The notes under the pieces: generated by a model
What the model saw: the letters and a program-made list of their open reading frames with translations, nothing else
What the model was told of the DNA's origin: nothing
Databases searched by the model: none
NCBI GenBank assembly: GCA_964447405.1
Contig: CAYUSP010000004.1
Span: 496,001-560,000 of the forward strand
DNA from: JALNZF01 sp964447405
GTDB taxonomy: Bacteria > Nitrospirota > UBA9217
DNA length: 64,000 nucleotides
Direction of reading: 5' to 3'
Translations under genes and position numbers: made by a program
Part shown: piece by piece, positions 42,632-52,217 of the stretch
Layout of the letters: each line of letters opens with the position of its first letter
How positions within the stretch are numbered: the first letter of the stretch is position 1

Positions 42632-43942
42632 TCATATTTCTCTGAGCTTGTTCGCAGGATTTATTTGAATTATTTTTGTACAAATAATCAGGGAAGCTAT
42701 CGGGAGTAACGACCATTTTATTCCATAGCATTGCCAAAGGGCGCCCTGCACACTTACCTGCGTAAGATAGTAGAGATAAAGAATGCATGAAATGTATAGC
42801 GCATAGACAAGAGGTCCATTGATATATTTTTTCAACGATGCTATGAGCATGATGCATATTCCTATCGCCGCTACTGTGAGGAGGGAATAATACACACCAC
42901 CCTCAACATATGCGACAGCATGTGCAGGAGCTGTTGCATTCCCCTCAAACCACGTATCAGGATTCATAGCAGCGGATACGATTTTGCTTTCGCTGTGTTC
43001 GTAACTGCTTAATCCCGTCAGAATGGACATGAGATCTACTCCGGTAAAGGGCTCTGTTTCCGGATACAATTGCATATAAAAGGGAAAGTTGCTTCCCATC
43101 CGGAACACCACATGAGCAATGGTCAATAAATAATTCCAATCGTCCACGATATAACTTTGCCACAGGGTCAACAGCATAAAATAACCAGCACCAAGAATCA
43201 CAAGGTGCATTACTTTTATTTTTTCCAGTAGGACCAGACCAATTGCCAGAGACATTATGTATACAATAAGGATAGATTTCTCCATGGTCGTCAGGCTGAG
43301 AAAACACGTTATCAAAAAGGTTACGATGAATAATGCACGCCATGCTATTTCTTTTTTTGCCAATGCCGCATAGAGTGCGACGTGTGAAAGCGTGGGAAGG
43401 GCCATATAGATAAATCCGAGGCTCGTGCTTCCGATGCGATCAAATGTCCTAAATCTCATTTCCATGAAATCTGCGTAATCGCCCTTATCGGCAAAGTAAA
43501 ATGACAGGTTAGACATCAAGCCATTATTGTAAATATCCAATAAGCAATAACCTGATAAGAATATCAAGACATATACATACGCAATATAGTCTACATTTTG
43601 AGGGAATTCATTCAATACACAGCCAAATTGTTCATTGTTTAAATTCCTCCGATTGAACATTACAATTAACAGACCGGGCAGCATAAGAGGCGCATATAAG
43701 ATTATCCAATACTGAACATCTGCAGCATGGAGAACAGATATGTTGATCGACATATCGCCGAGAAGAAGTACTTCTGGACCTACTATGGCAAATAGCGTTG
43801 CTCCAATAACCGTTGTGATTAAATATAACCCACAGTAAACACTGTAGGGAATTCTAATTGCTTTTTCGCAATATCTCCATACGAGTTTCAGAATTATTAA
43901 TGAAACAAGCAGGAAGGATATGAAATACAGGTACTGATCCAT
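42632..43942 (-). CDS. Wzy-like O-antigen/exopolysaccharide polymerase
   Basis: A 436-residue integral membrane protein with about ten to twelve transmembrane helices and a large periplasmic loop around residues 290-340 (NFPFYMQLYPETEPFTGVD). This architecture and its position identify it as a Wzy/oligosaccharide-repeat-unit polymerase. Sequence conservation in this class is low, so the call rests on topology and context. GGGAAGG precedes the ATG at 43942. Acts with the Wzx-like and Wzz-like proteins. Confidence 0.75.
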   Translation of the reverse strand: MDQYLYFISFLLVSLIILKLVWRYCEKAIRIPYSVYCGLYLITTVIGATLFAIVGPEVLLLGDMSINISVLHAADVQYWIILYAPLMLPGLLIVMFNRRNLNNEQFGCVLNEFPQNVDYIAYVYVLIFLSGYCLLDIYNNGLMSNLSFYFADKGDYADFMEMRFRTFDRIGSTSLGFIYMALPTLSHVALYAALAKKEIAWRALFIVTFLITCFLSLTTMEKSILIVYIMSLAIGLVLLEKIKVMHLVILGAGYFMLLTLWQSYIVDDWNYLLTIAHVVFRMGSNFPFYMQLYPETEPFTGVDLMSILTGLSSYEHSESKIVSAAMNPDTWFEGNATAPAHAVAYVEGGVYYSLLTVAAIGICIMLIASLKKYINGPLVYALYISCILYLYYLTQVSVQGALWQCYGIKWSLLPIASLIICTKIIQINPANKLREI

Positions 43943-43955
43943 TCTACCTTCCCTG

Positions 43956-45623
43956 TCAGATTGTTTTTACTCTATCCAGGATCGCCTCTACGTGATGTTC
44001 CCAGGTGTATTTCAAAAGAGCTTCTGCACGAGCATTGGCGCCTAATGTATCACGCCACGATTTATTTTCCACGAGAAATCTGATGCCCTTTACAAGAGCA
44101 GCGACATTTCCCGGTGGTACCAAAACAGATAATCGCCGTTCATTATCGGATGGTTCGCCGACGGTCAACGAATCACTATGGATGCTATTTTTCAAGACTT
44201 CGCCAATTTGGTCCAAATCAGATGCTACTATGCCCTTACCCATGGCCATATATTCAAATAATTTTGTTGGCGAACCGAAAAATCGCGTACCATCCTCGTT
44301 TGCGATATGGGGAGAAAGCAGAACATCTGCAGCTGCCAGGTAACGGGGAGCTTCGCCCTGAGGCACGACGCCGGTCAAGGTATAAAATGGCTTGCAATAA
44401 TCGGGTGACAGGATTTTTTTCACTTGATGCAGTTTGTATCCCTCACCGATTAGCATAAAATGAACTTTTTCCCGTTTCAGCCATTCCGATTCATTCTCAG
44501 CAAGCTGTTTAATTGCTTCTGCCAGAACTTCGGTTCCATGCCATTGACCAAAAGTGCCTAAAAAAGTAAGAACCACCGTATCCGAAGACAGGCCGTATTT
44601 CGTTCGCAGCATCGCATGTTGTTCGTCGCCGAAACGTTTAGGATCGAACATTTTCGGGTCTATACAGTTGGGATAACAAACGATCTTATTCGCATCAACA
44701 CCCCTTTGGACCAGCTCATCTTTTAAAACTTCCGAAACCACCACAATAACGTGCGAATGCTTGAAACAGACTTCTTCAGCCAATACAGCAAGATCATGGT
44801 GCCGTAGCGGTTTTCCCCAATGTTTGGCGATCCATGCTTCTGATCCGTTATATTCCAGAACTAGCGGAACTCTCCATCTTCTGGAGAGATTGACACCGGT
44901 ATAATTGCCAAGTGACATTCTCTGATAGATGAAGGTATATTTCCTTTTCTCTATTTTCTGCAATCGGTTCACCAAATAACGGTGGAAACGATAATTATTA
45001 AGTTCAAACGGGACGCCATACGTGGAAAGCGAAACTCGTGAATAATTGGCGGACTTGCTGATCATTCCCTTTCCCGTTGCCGAATAGCAATCTACACCAT
45101 ATCCCTTTCCCAATAAAGCGTTTGCGACACCGGCAACATGACCTATTGAACCTCCCGCTTGAAAACCGACCCATAAGTTCGCGTTAAGGTGCATGACATT
45201 CCCGGTTGACCTTAATGTGACATTGGTTATACGCTGTTTTATCAGCCATCGTAATTGTACGTTGCATGCGACAGCGGACCATACAGAAGCAATCGATGCA
45301 AATATAATACGCGCTGTGGAAATCAAGCCATCGAAACGAGATAATCTGATTCTGCTAAAGTCCGGCAAAACTATTTCTCTGAGACGTGCCGGTGGTATAG
45401 AAGCAAGTATTTTTAGGACTGAAAGTGTTGAACCGCTATTGGTATCCTCGAGCACGACGTATATAATGTTACACTTTAAGCTCCTCAGTTTTATCAGCAT
45501 CTCAGGAAGTGCCAGTTTTCTTAAGTCGGAAACTGTAAAGTATTCAGGGTTGCATCCCACCTTGCTTTCAAAAGATTCTCTAAAATCATTTGATAGCGGG
45601 TACCCGGTCAAAACATAATCCAT
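43956..45623 (-). CDS. GT-B glycosyltransferase (family 4-like) with an N-terminal extension
   Basis: A 555-residue protein. The C-terminal half has GT4 features: VVLTFLGTFGQWHGTEVLAEA, FMLIGEGYKLHQVKKIL, and the donor-binding GSPTKLFEYMAMGKGIVASDL (EX7E-like). The N-terminal 130 residues (DYVLTGYPLSNDF) are additional to the standard GT-B fold and are unassigned. It adds a sugar to the repeat unit in the cytosol. The ATG at 45623 has AAGGA six bases before it. Confidence 0.88.
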   Translation of the reverse strand: MDYVLTGYPLSNDFRESFESKVGCNPEYFTVSDLRKLALPEMLIKLRSLKCNIIYVVLEDTNSGSTLSVLKILASIPPARLREIVLPDFSRIRLSRFDGLISTARIIFASIASVWSAVACNVQLRWLIKQRITNVTLRSTGNVMHLNANLWVGFQAGGSIGHVAGVANALLGKGYGVDCYSATGKGMISKSANYSRVSLSTYGVPFELNNYRFHRYLVNRLQKIEKRKYTFIYQRMSLGNYTGVNLSRRWRVPLVLEYNGSEAWIAKHWGKPLRHHDLAVLAEEVCFKHSHVIVVVSEVLKDELVQRGVDANKIVCYPNCIDPKMFDPKRFGDEQHAMLRTKYGLSSDTVVLTFLGTFGQWHGTEVLAEAIKQLAENESEWLKREKVHFMLIGEGYKLHQVKKILSPDYCKPFYTLTGVVPQGEAPRYLAAADVLLSPHIANEDGTRFFGSPTKLFEYMAMGKGIVASDLDQIGEVLKNSIHSDSLTVGEPSDNERRLSVLVPPGNVAALVKGIRFLVENKSWRDTLGANARAEALLKYTWEHHVEAILDRVKTI

Positions 45624-45674
45624 GGATGTTCCTTTCAACTGTAGTCAGTATAAAGTTATTTTCATACATCAGAA

Positions 45675-46973
45675 TCAATCTATGCCTTGCATGACATTAT
45701 TTTTCCTGCGCATTATCACCAAACTGCAACATAACATGATGCCATAGGTTATGGTTGATGAAATCGATGCGCCTACGATACCGAGGTAAGGGATCATTTG
45801 AACATTAATCAAGACATTAACAATTGCGCCCAGAAAGGGCGAATATATGGCTATACGAGGCATACCGGTCGAGGCAAAGTAATTCATGAAGATGGTATTT
45901 ACGGACAGCATAACTATACCCGGTAGTAACCACAAAAACGCTGGATAGGATATAGCATAGGGCTGGCCATAAACCAGGCGAATGAATGGTCCTGCGAGGA
46001 AGCCCGCAAAAAAAGCTAGAATGAGCATTGTTAAAGCTAAATACTTCGCTGTTTTCAGAGAAAATGCGAGCTTCTGATTATCATCTGTCATTGCCGACAA
46101 CTTGGGGAACAATATGGTACCTGCTGCCACAGGGAGCATATAAACAATATTCGCCATTGCCACGGCAATTGCATAGCGACCGGTTTCAGCATAACCAAGA
46201 AAGAATTGAACAATGAAAATATCAGACCGTAGCGCGATGAACGTAAAAAACCAGCCTATATATGTTTTGAAACTATAGTGTATGTTTTGGCGCAGCAACG
46301 ATAGCGAGAAAATTGGCGTGATATCAGAATAATGGCCGAGCCGCCTCCATACCCAATAGCAACTCAGCATTAGTATCATCAGATTTAAGATGTAAACTGT
46401 TTCTACAGCAACAAATCCAAATAGTAACAGTAATAGGATCAGGGCAACGTTGATTACTTTCGTAAGCAGTTCGATTTTATTGTAGGACCGGACCTCCTGG
46501 AAACCCAGCAAGAGATGAAGAAATAGCATGTATGCTATTCCAAATGCGATCCAGACAAAGGTCAGTACTAGGAGAAAGCCATGTACAGGTACAATACTCG
46601 TGTAACGTTCCAAAATCAAAATTGCAATCGATATCACAAATCCAATTACACAGCTAACCAGGAGGCTGTTGCCTAGCAACGAGGGAAGTAGTTTTTTGTC
46701 TTGTGATATGGAATAGGTATTAGACGCGTAAAGACCTAAATTGCCGAATTGAACACCAAGATCGCTCAATGCCAGAGCTGAAGCATATATTCCCATTCCT
46801 TCGGGGCCCAAGATCTTGGGTACAATCACACTGGAAACAAGCCCTATGGCCATAAGAACTATGCGGGTCGCAAACGTTTCTAATACTTTTTGTGTAAAAT
46901 CGGAGCGGATGAGCCGCTGCTTTAAATTACTCCCCAGTTTTACAAGAGATATGACATAAGATCGCATACTCAT
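45675..46973 (-). CDS. Wzx-like lipid-linked oligosaccharide flippase
   Basis: A 432-residue MOP-superfamily membrane protein with about 12-14 transmembrane helices. The N-terminus (IVLMAIGLVSSVIVPKILGPEGMGIY) is the typical polysaccharide-flippase start, and later RYAIAVAMANIVYMLPVAAGTILFP is equally typical. It moves undecaprenyl-linked repeat units across the inner membrane. The ATG at 46973 overlaps the stop of the transglutaminase-like gene as ATGA, which decides the start over the longer in-frame extension to 47117. Confidence 0.88.
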   Translation of the reverse strand: MSMRSYVISLVKLGSNLKQRLIRSDFTQKVLETFATRIVLMAIGLVSSVIVPKILGPEGMGIYASALALSDLGVQFGNLGLYASNTYSISQDKKLLPSLLGNSLLVSCVIGFVISIAILILERYTSIVPVHGFLLVLTFVWIAFGIAYMLFLHLLLGFQEVRSYNKIELLTKVINVALILLLLLFGFVAVETVYILNLMILMLSCYWVWRRLGHYSDITPIFSLSLLRQNIHYSFKTYIGWFFTFIALRSDIFIVQFFLGYAETGRYAIAVAMANIVYMLPVAAGTILFPKLSAMTDDNQKLAFSLKTAKYLALTMLILAFFAGFLAGPFIRLVYGQPYAISYPAFLWLLPGIVMLSVNTIFMNYFASTGMPRIAIYSPFLGAIVNVLINVQMIPYLGIVGASISSTITYGIMLCCSLVIMRRKNNVMQGID

Positions 46974-47830
46974 AAGACGGCAAATGTGAAAAGAACGAAG
47001 AACACTATCAGCATCGGCAGAATTACTGATGTTACATAATAGCATTGCTGCATAACCACTAGATGTGATGCGGACTCCAAAGGTAGCTTCTGAAAGAATT
47101 GTTTTGGGCCAAACCAATAACGCAAAGGCGGCAGCTTAAGAAGCATCATAGATTTACTGTTCGCTATGATAAAAACATTGTTAAAACAGTGAAGAACGCT
47201 TAGATAATAATTTTCCAACCGTATAGGATAAGTAACATCACCATGAAAGTTTATTTTAATATCGTGTTGGACCGCACTAAACATCTTATTCCGTATTTCT
47301 TGAGCAGAAAGCCAGTTGCCCTCTGGTCCGGTAAAAGTGACATGGAACGTCGGATCCATTATGACCCATTTTCCGTTCAATTTGACTTCTACCGTCGTAT
47401 GCGCATCATAAGGATTGAAAATACTGCTCTGCAATAAAACAGTCCGACTTTGCATGCCAACAGCAGCCAGAACATGCTGAAAGATGGCCGCCATGCCTCC
47501 GCATAACGTGGCTTTTCCCGCTTCAACGGCTTTCAATAACGCAACAGGGTCTTCAGCACCAACCGGATCAGGGCGGTAGTTTCTGACTCTGTTCATGCAC
47601 CATCTCAGTGCACCCATACTTTTTAGCAATTCGTCTTGCGAGGTCGCCCAGGATTCTCCGGAAATGCTTTCTTGATATTCACGAAGAAATGGCATCTGCT
47701 CAACTTCTACATCCTGCAAAGAATCAACTTCCACAAGACGCACAAAAGCAGATCCCCGCATCATTATTCTTATAGCCCATAAATTAATGAGGGAAAGCAA
47801 CGCAATATAAACAATTGAAATAATGATCAT
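46970..47830 (-). CDS. Membrane-anchored transglutaminase-fold protein
   Basis: A 286-residue protein with a transmembrane helix at each end (residues 2-24 and about 262-285). Between them is a transglutaminase/papain-like core with an apparent triad: C110 in ATLCGGMAAIF, H144 in YDAHTTVEVKLNGKW and D159 in VIMDPTF. Such domains act as peptidases, amidases or acyl-transfer enzymes. The soluble part should lie in the periplasm. ATGA overlaps at both ends couple it to a deacetylase-like gene and to the flippase. Substrate unknown; cross-linking or trimming of a glycan-linked protein is inference only. Confidence 0.8.
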   Translation of the reverse strand: MIIISIVYIALLSLINLWAIRIMMRGSAFVRLVEVDSLQDVEVEQMPFLREYQESISGESWATSQDELLKSMGALRWCMNRVRNYRPDPVGAEDPVALLKAVEAGKATLCGGMAAIFQHVLAAVGMQSRTVLLQSSIFNPYDAHTTVEVKLNGKWVIMDPTFHVTFTGPEGNWLSAQEIRNKMFSAVQHDIKINFHGDVTYPIRLENYYLSVLHCFNNVFIIANSKSMMLLKLPPLRYWFGPKQFFQKLPLESASHLVVMQQCYYVTSVILPMLIVFFVLFTFAVL

Positions 47831-48807
47831 AAGCCTAAATCATCGAACGTAGCTGACTTTAAAGCAAAAATATATTTTACACCTTGTATCAATCGAAACA
47901 TCTGCTTAATGCGCTGCCTGATTACTGCAATATCTTTTATCGAAAAATACGAAATGTTTTCATTTGACCATTGATGGAAAAGATGGTCAAAGTGAAATAC
48001 AAGAACAAGACAACCTGGCCGGTATGTCCACAATCTGGCATGCTCTCTTAGTTCGTACAACGTTTTAAGAATGCCATGAATTAAACGATCATTGCCGCAG
48101 CTTATAGAAAGGCAAGGCGCGATCTCTACGAGATCATTCTTCAGTTTAAAACAATTGCTGCCATATCTTGCCCCTATACGCCACGTAGGCGTATTGAATG
48201 AACCACTACATGCACTGCTGTCGATCCTGAAACCGACAGCTTTTAAAGCGTTCATATACGCATCGAGATCTTCAATGGTGCTGCCATAATCCCAGCCTCC
48301 TGCGCGAAATACAGGAACGCGTGGAATCTTGCAGCGTACCTCTTTGAGTATGGAATTATGCAGTCGATGAACATTACTTAACCAGTCAGAAAGAGAGATC
48401 TGATGGCGATACACAACATCAAAGAACATACTGCTTCGTTTTGTGTATGATTTCGGCGGTTGATTGATTGGTGCGCCGACCCGATCGGCTCCGCTATCAA
48501 CATCAATCACGCGATGATTGTGAGGATAAAATAACATTCCTGAGGAATCAAACGCCCGCATTCCCTGTGCCAATTCATCATGTGCCTTGGTGTTTGCGAC
48601 CCGCAATTTCACAACATCTTCAACGGATAGAAAAACACAAAATGGCAATCCTTGTTGTTGTGCCTGCTCTGACCAGGAATGCATAGCTTCATTCCACAGT
48701 GTCATAAACTCAGGTCGAAATGCCTCAAAATCGACCGTAAGCAGCAAATATCGCATCTGAACGTCGAGAGGTGCATTGCTTAAACCGAACAGCTCAAAAT
48801 CAGTCAT
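47827..48807 (-). CDS. NodB-fold polysaccharide deacetylase-like protein
   Basis: A 326-residue cytosolic-looking protein. Segments line up with carbohydrate-esterase-4 motifs: MRYLLLTVDFEAF (motif 1, TFDD-like), FYPHNHRVID (an HxH-like motif 2), PVFRAGGWDYG (motif 3, RAPYG-like) and LVLVFHFDHLFH near the C-terminus (motif 5-like). Motifs are divergent, so activity is uncertain. It could deacetylate an amino sugar on the lipid-linked unit. The ATG at 48807 overlaps the end of the upstream methyltransferase gene by eight bases, and its stop overlaps the transglutaminase-like gene as ATGA. Confidence 0.7.
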   Translation of the reverse strand: MTDFELFGLSNAPLDVQMRYLLLTVDFEAFRPEFMTLWNEAMHSWSEQAQQQGLPFCVFLSVEDVVKLRVANTKAHDELAQGMRAFDSSGMLFYPHNHRVIDVDSGADRVGAPINQPPKSYTKRSSMFFDVVYRHQISLSDWLSNVHRLHNSILKEVRCKIPRVPVFRAGGWDYGSTIEDLDAYMNALKAVGFRIDSSACSGSFNTPTWRIGARYGSNCFKLKNDLVEIAPCLSISCGNDRLIHGILKTLYELREHARLWTYRPGCLVLVFHFDHLFHQWSNENISYFSIKDIAVIRQRIKQMFRLIQGVKYIFALKSATFDDLGL

Positions 48808-49888
48808 CGTGTTGCTCGGCTTCAAGTTTTGCCTTCTGTCGAACTGTCGATATGAATCGAGAATCAATCTTTTTCAAGAAACTCCAATCTAAGTTCACAT
48901 TTACTTTCCAAATCCCAAATTGCCGCGACACTCTGCGTCGTATTCGTGAAAGATAAGACGCTCTGCGCTTGAACCCGGGTAGAACAACGTCGTCCATCAG
49001 CAAGAACAATAGAAAGGGAGAAAACCTATTGTCAATACTTTGGATAAGCTCCATTATAGCGGTTTTTTGGTTTTCGGTATAGCCGTAACTCTTTCGCAAC
49101 GATATGGCTTTATTAAAATGGCTTTTAATTTCGTTGAAATCTTCGCTTATATTTACATAGTCATCATCAATAGTTTGCAAGGAAGTTGCAGATCTTGATA
49201 GTCCTTTTCTACACACTATTTTTTCCGAAATGACCAAGCCATTCCAATATTCTACATGGTGATCCAAAATAGAAAAGCCCAGGCTGCTCAAGAGTTTTTT
49301 AATGGATCCGGATTCATAGAAACGAAATTTTTTGCATTCAGAAAAACCGCATAAGACCTGGTCCAGATAACTAACGAGCTTTGCTTGGTCTTTTTCTCTG
49401 ACCGCTCGGTGGATTTCCATGGGACCGTAGCCTTCAGTCAGTTCAGCATAGAGCAAATATCCGCCATCCTGCATACATCCTTCTATCTGTTTCAACAAAG
49501 CGATACGAGAGGCTACGTTGTGAGACATCAAATTACAGAACACAAGATCGCATTTGGATTGCGGCTTGTATTTTACCACATCAACATGTTCAAAAGAGAT
49601 GGAGGTTAGACCGGCGCGACTGGTTATCAGCCTGGCTTCATCTATGGCCTGCTTATTCGTGTCTGCCGCAACCACGTGATCGAATACTGTGCCGAGTGCA
49701 AATGAATCAAAACCGGATCCACATCCCACATCGTAAGCATTGTGATAAACCATATCCTTCAGAGGCAACAGCATCTTATAAATAGCATCATAGCTCTTTA
49801 TAATTCTGGCGTGCGAATAATCCGATACCACTCCGGTATGGTCGGAAAGCCAAGACCGGAGATCGCATTCAGGATGTTTTACCATCAT
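48800..49888 (-). CDS. SAM-dependent methyltransferase with an additional C-terminal region
   Basis: A 362-residue protein. Residues 40-170 are a class I methyltransferase: AYDVGCGSGFDSFALGT, HVVAADTNKQAIDEA, CDLVFCNLMSH and GGYLLYAELTEGY. About 130 residues follow (from NEIKSHFNKAISLRK on), basic and without a family I recognise. GAGG lies eight bases before the ATG at 49888. It overlaps the deacetylase-like gene, suggesting the two modify the same sugar. Confidence 0.82.
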   Translation of the reverse strand: MMVKHPECDLRSWLSDHTGVVSDYSHARIIKSYDAIYKMLLPLKDMVYHNAYDVGCGSGFDSFALGTVFDHVVAADTNKQAIDEARLITSRAGLTSISFEHVDVVKYKPQSKCDLVFCNLMSHNVASRIALLKQIEGCMQDGGYLLYAELTEGYGPMEIHRAVREKDQAKLVSYLDQVLCGFSECKKFRFYESGSIKKLLSSLGFSILDHHVEYWNGLVISEKIVCRKGLSRSATSLQTIDDDYVNISEDFNEIKSHFNKAISLRKSYGYTENQKTAIMELIQSIDNRFSPFLLFLLMDDVVLPGFKRRASYLSRIRRRVSRQFGIWKVNVNLDWSFLKKIDSRFISTVRQKAKLEAEQHDD

Positions 49889-49953
49889 GTTTATCACCTC
49901 GGAGAACTTAGGGAGAACCTTTTTGAATGAACCTTAGATAGTACTAATGCAGG

Positions 49954-52056
49954 TTACGTCATCTTGTCCTTCCAAACAACCACATTGTCCTTAACACGAT
50001 TGATTGCCCACTGCAGCATATCGGAGGCATCGTCGACACGGGGTACAATACAGATGAGGAGCGGTGAATCAAGAACATTTCGGCGCCGCCAGTTTAGATG
50101 AACAACTGTCACCTTCACCCCGTAGCTCGGAGAAACGTGGCCTTCCCCGATCAGTAAAGGCCACTGTTGTTCGTCATACCAAATCAGCGAAAAAGTACGT
50201 TCATTCCCCCTTGATAACACAAGCACATTTTTATCAATGCGCTCTACTCCTACCCCTAAAGCCAAATGAAGAGAAATGCTGATATCATGTATGCCCGAAC
50301 CTTGAAAAACATCGTATATGATCAAAGCATGACGTTGATGATCTAAACTGATAGATCTGATTGGTATTACTTGCTCTTCAAGTCTTGCATATCCGCTATG
50401 GCAACCTGCGAAATAATCGAAACTCCTGTTTGTAGTCCATTGAAGTACTGATGGTGTAGCATCATTTTGGAGCGTCCACAAATAATCCCTGCCGATAAAG
50501 CGGTTTATTTCCTCGTTATCGACCATGGGAGTGTTATGATACGCGGTCGAGCGAAACTTGTTTCGCTCATCATAGGAGGCAGTATAGAGATATGCACCGC
50601 AATCCGAGATTAAATGGACCCCGTCAAGAAACGCTTCAAAAGACAGGCAGTCGTTATGACCATGCCCGCCTCTGCCGCCCATGCCCACAGGACCGCAATC
50701 AATAAAAACATGGTCTGTATTATTTCTCATTACGTAGAATCCGCCCTGAGCAAACGCTTGGGATGTTCGCTTAGATAGGGGATTCCCGTTCGACGTCAAG
50801 GAATCACAGTTATCGCAGCCGAGCAGCCAGAATATCTCGCTGCGAGGTCCGGAAAAAAAGTTCTTTAGTTCCTGTACATCCCAGGCTGTTCCAACAAGTC
50901 CCAAAAGGTAGCGGTGATCGTTGATGGACTGGTCTCCAAACGGCAATGCCCGTGCATCATCAGCATCACCCCACAGCGGGACAGACCCGTCCTGCCGAGA
51001 GTAGGCTGCTGTAAATCGAGCCATATTGACAACGCGTTCCTTATAGAATTCCGGGATCCCGAATCCGCATTTCTGACGGTAATAAGCAGGCAAAAAAAAC
51101 AACTCCAGTACGAGCCGGTGATAGGGAACCGATGCTTCGAAATCTACGCCATCGGGAAATACCTGCCTCGGCAATTCTTCGCATAATATTTGCCAGCCGG
51201 CTTTATGCCACCGTTCCGGTGCTTTCCCGGTACTCCAGAAAAGTCCGGCAAAAACAAGTCCTGCCGCATCCGCTGTATAGTGATTGCCATTGATATCCGA
51301 GAACTCAAGATGGCGCTCCGTGAAATCGGCATGTAAATACAAGGAACAGAGAAACTTCACTCTGAACGTTTGATCCGACCAGGCAGTGCTCTTGTGGAAA
51401 ACATGGAAAAACCACGTCCAGGTGAGAATACGGAGGGCCACTTCCATGGTGCATGACCAGTTTATGCTGTTTGCATAAGGATTATTGTCAATCCAGTTAT
51501 TGATCACGTTACGAACAGCGGTAGGGTATCGTTCATCTCCAGTCAGAAGATATGCCTGTCCCGCAGGCATGAGCCACTGCATTCGGGAAACTTCCCAGGG
51601 GAACTTAACATCACTCGGCCGTTCCGGGTTGTTATAGTCAATGCTTTTAAAATATTGAGGGGGCCACGAAAATCCAGTCTTATAATCTTGATGCCAATTT
51701 ATGCTCTCACCCAGATCAATGGGACCTGAACCCAAGAGGTCCACGCGATGTTCCAACGCATCCTCGGCTCTCCTTTCAATTCGCTGACTATCTCCAGGGC
51801 ACATGTCATTGTATTTTTCAGCGTCAAGTAACAGAGCGACGGCCGGATATGCCCTCTTACCGAGTGAAAGCCATAAAGAATCCAGGTTTGTTGCTTTTGT
51901 TGCCCTTAACAAAGAGTATTCATTAAAGCGTTTGGCTCGCTGAGGCGAGATGACCTTCTCTACTTGAGCATTAATCTCAAAAAAAATCCTGCGCAATATC
52001 ACGTGAGGAGGTTTTCGCAACCCCCTTCGAATCTTTTCGATAAAATCACTGGCCAT
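49954..52056 (-). CDS. Heparinase II/III-family polysaccharide lyase-like protein
   Basis: About 700 residues. The N-terminal part is an alpha/alpha toroid (WQDYKTGFSWPPQYFKSID, WSCTMEVALRILTW, DINGNHYTADAAGLVFAGLF). The C-terminal part has the heparinase II/III beta-sandwich and active-site-like segments (MGGRGGHGHNDCLSFEAFLDG, HLISDCGAYLYTASYDERN, RSTAYHNTPMVDN). Members cleave uronic-acid glycans; similar genes occur in O-antigen/EPS loci. No signal peptide is clear. The ATG at 52056 is chosen; a GTG at 52104 is possible. Confidence 0.88.
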   Translation of the reverse strand: MASDFIEKIRRGLRKPPHVILRRIFFEINAQVEKVISPQRAKRFNEYSLLRATKATNLDSLWLSLGKRAYPAVALLLDAEKYNDMCPGDSQRIERRAEDALEHRVDLLGSGPIDLGESINWHQDYKTGFSWPPQYFKSIDYNNPERPSDVKFPWEVSRMQWLMPAGQAYLLTGDERYPTAVRNVINNWIDNNPYANSINWSCTMEVALRILTWTWFFHVFHKSTAWSDQTFRVKFLCSLYLHADFTERHLEFSDINGNHYTADAAGLVFAGLFWSTGKAPERWHKAGWQILCEELPRQVFPDGVDFEASVPYHRLVLELFFLPAYYRQKCGFGIPEFYKERVVNMARFTAAYSRQDGSVPLWGDADDARALPFGDQSINDHRYLLGLVGTAWDVQELKNFFSGPRSEIFWLLGCDNCDSLTSNGNPLSKRTSQAFAQGGFYVMRNNTDHVFIDCGPVGMGGRGGHGHNDCLSFEAFLDGVHLISDCGAYLYTASYDERNKFRSTAYHNTPMVDNEEINRFIGRDYLWTLQNDATPSVLQWTTNRSFDYFAGCHSGYARLEEQVIPIRSISLDHQRHALIIYDVFQGSGIHDISISLHLALGVGVERIDKNVLVLSRGNERTFSLIWYDEQQWPLLIGEGHVSPSYGVKVTVVHLNWRRRNVLDSPLLICIVPRVDDASDMLQWAINRVKDNVVVWKDKMT

Positions 52057-52217
52057 AACGATTAATACTGCGGTCTTTCTTTGAGAGAGCAGGTCTTTCT
52101 TCACTCCTCATGTTTACAAATATGCAATTATAACAGCCCGTAGGCATGCATATTCATTATTAAAATGTTTGCCATTAGCTGTTTTCAGACAGGTAAATAG
52201 AATCGCCTATGGTAACG

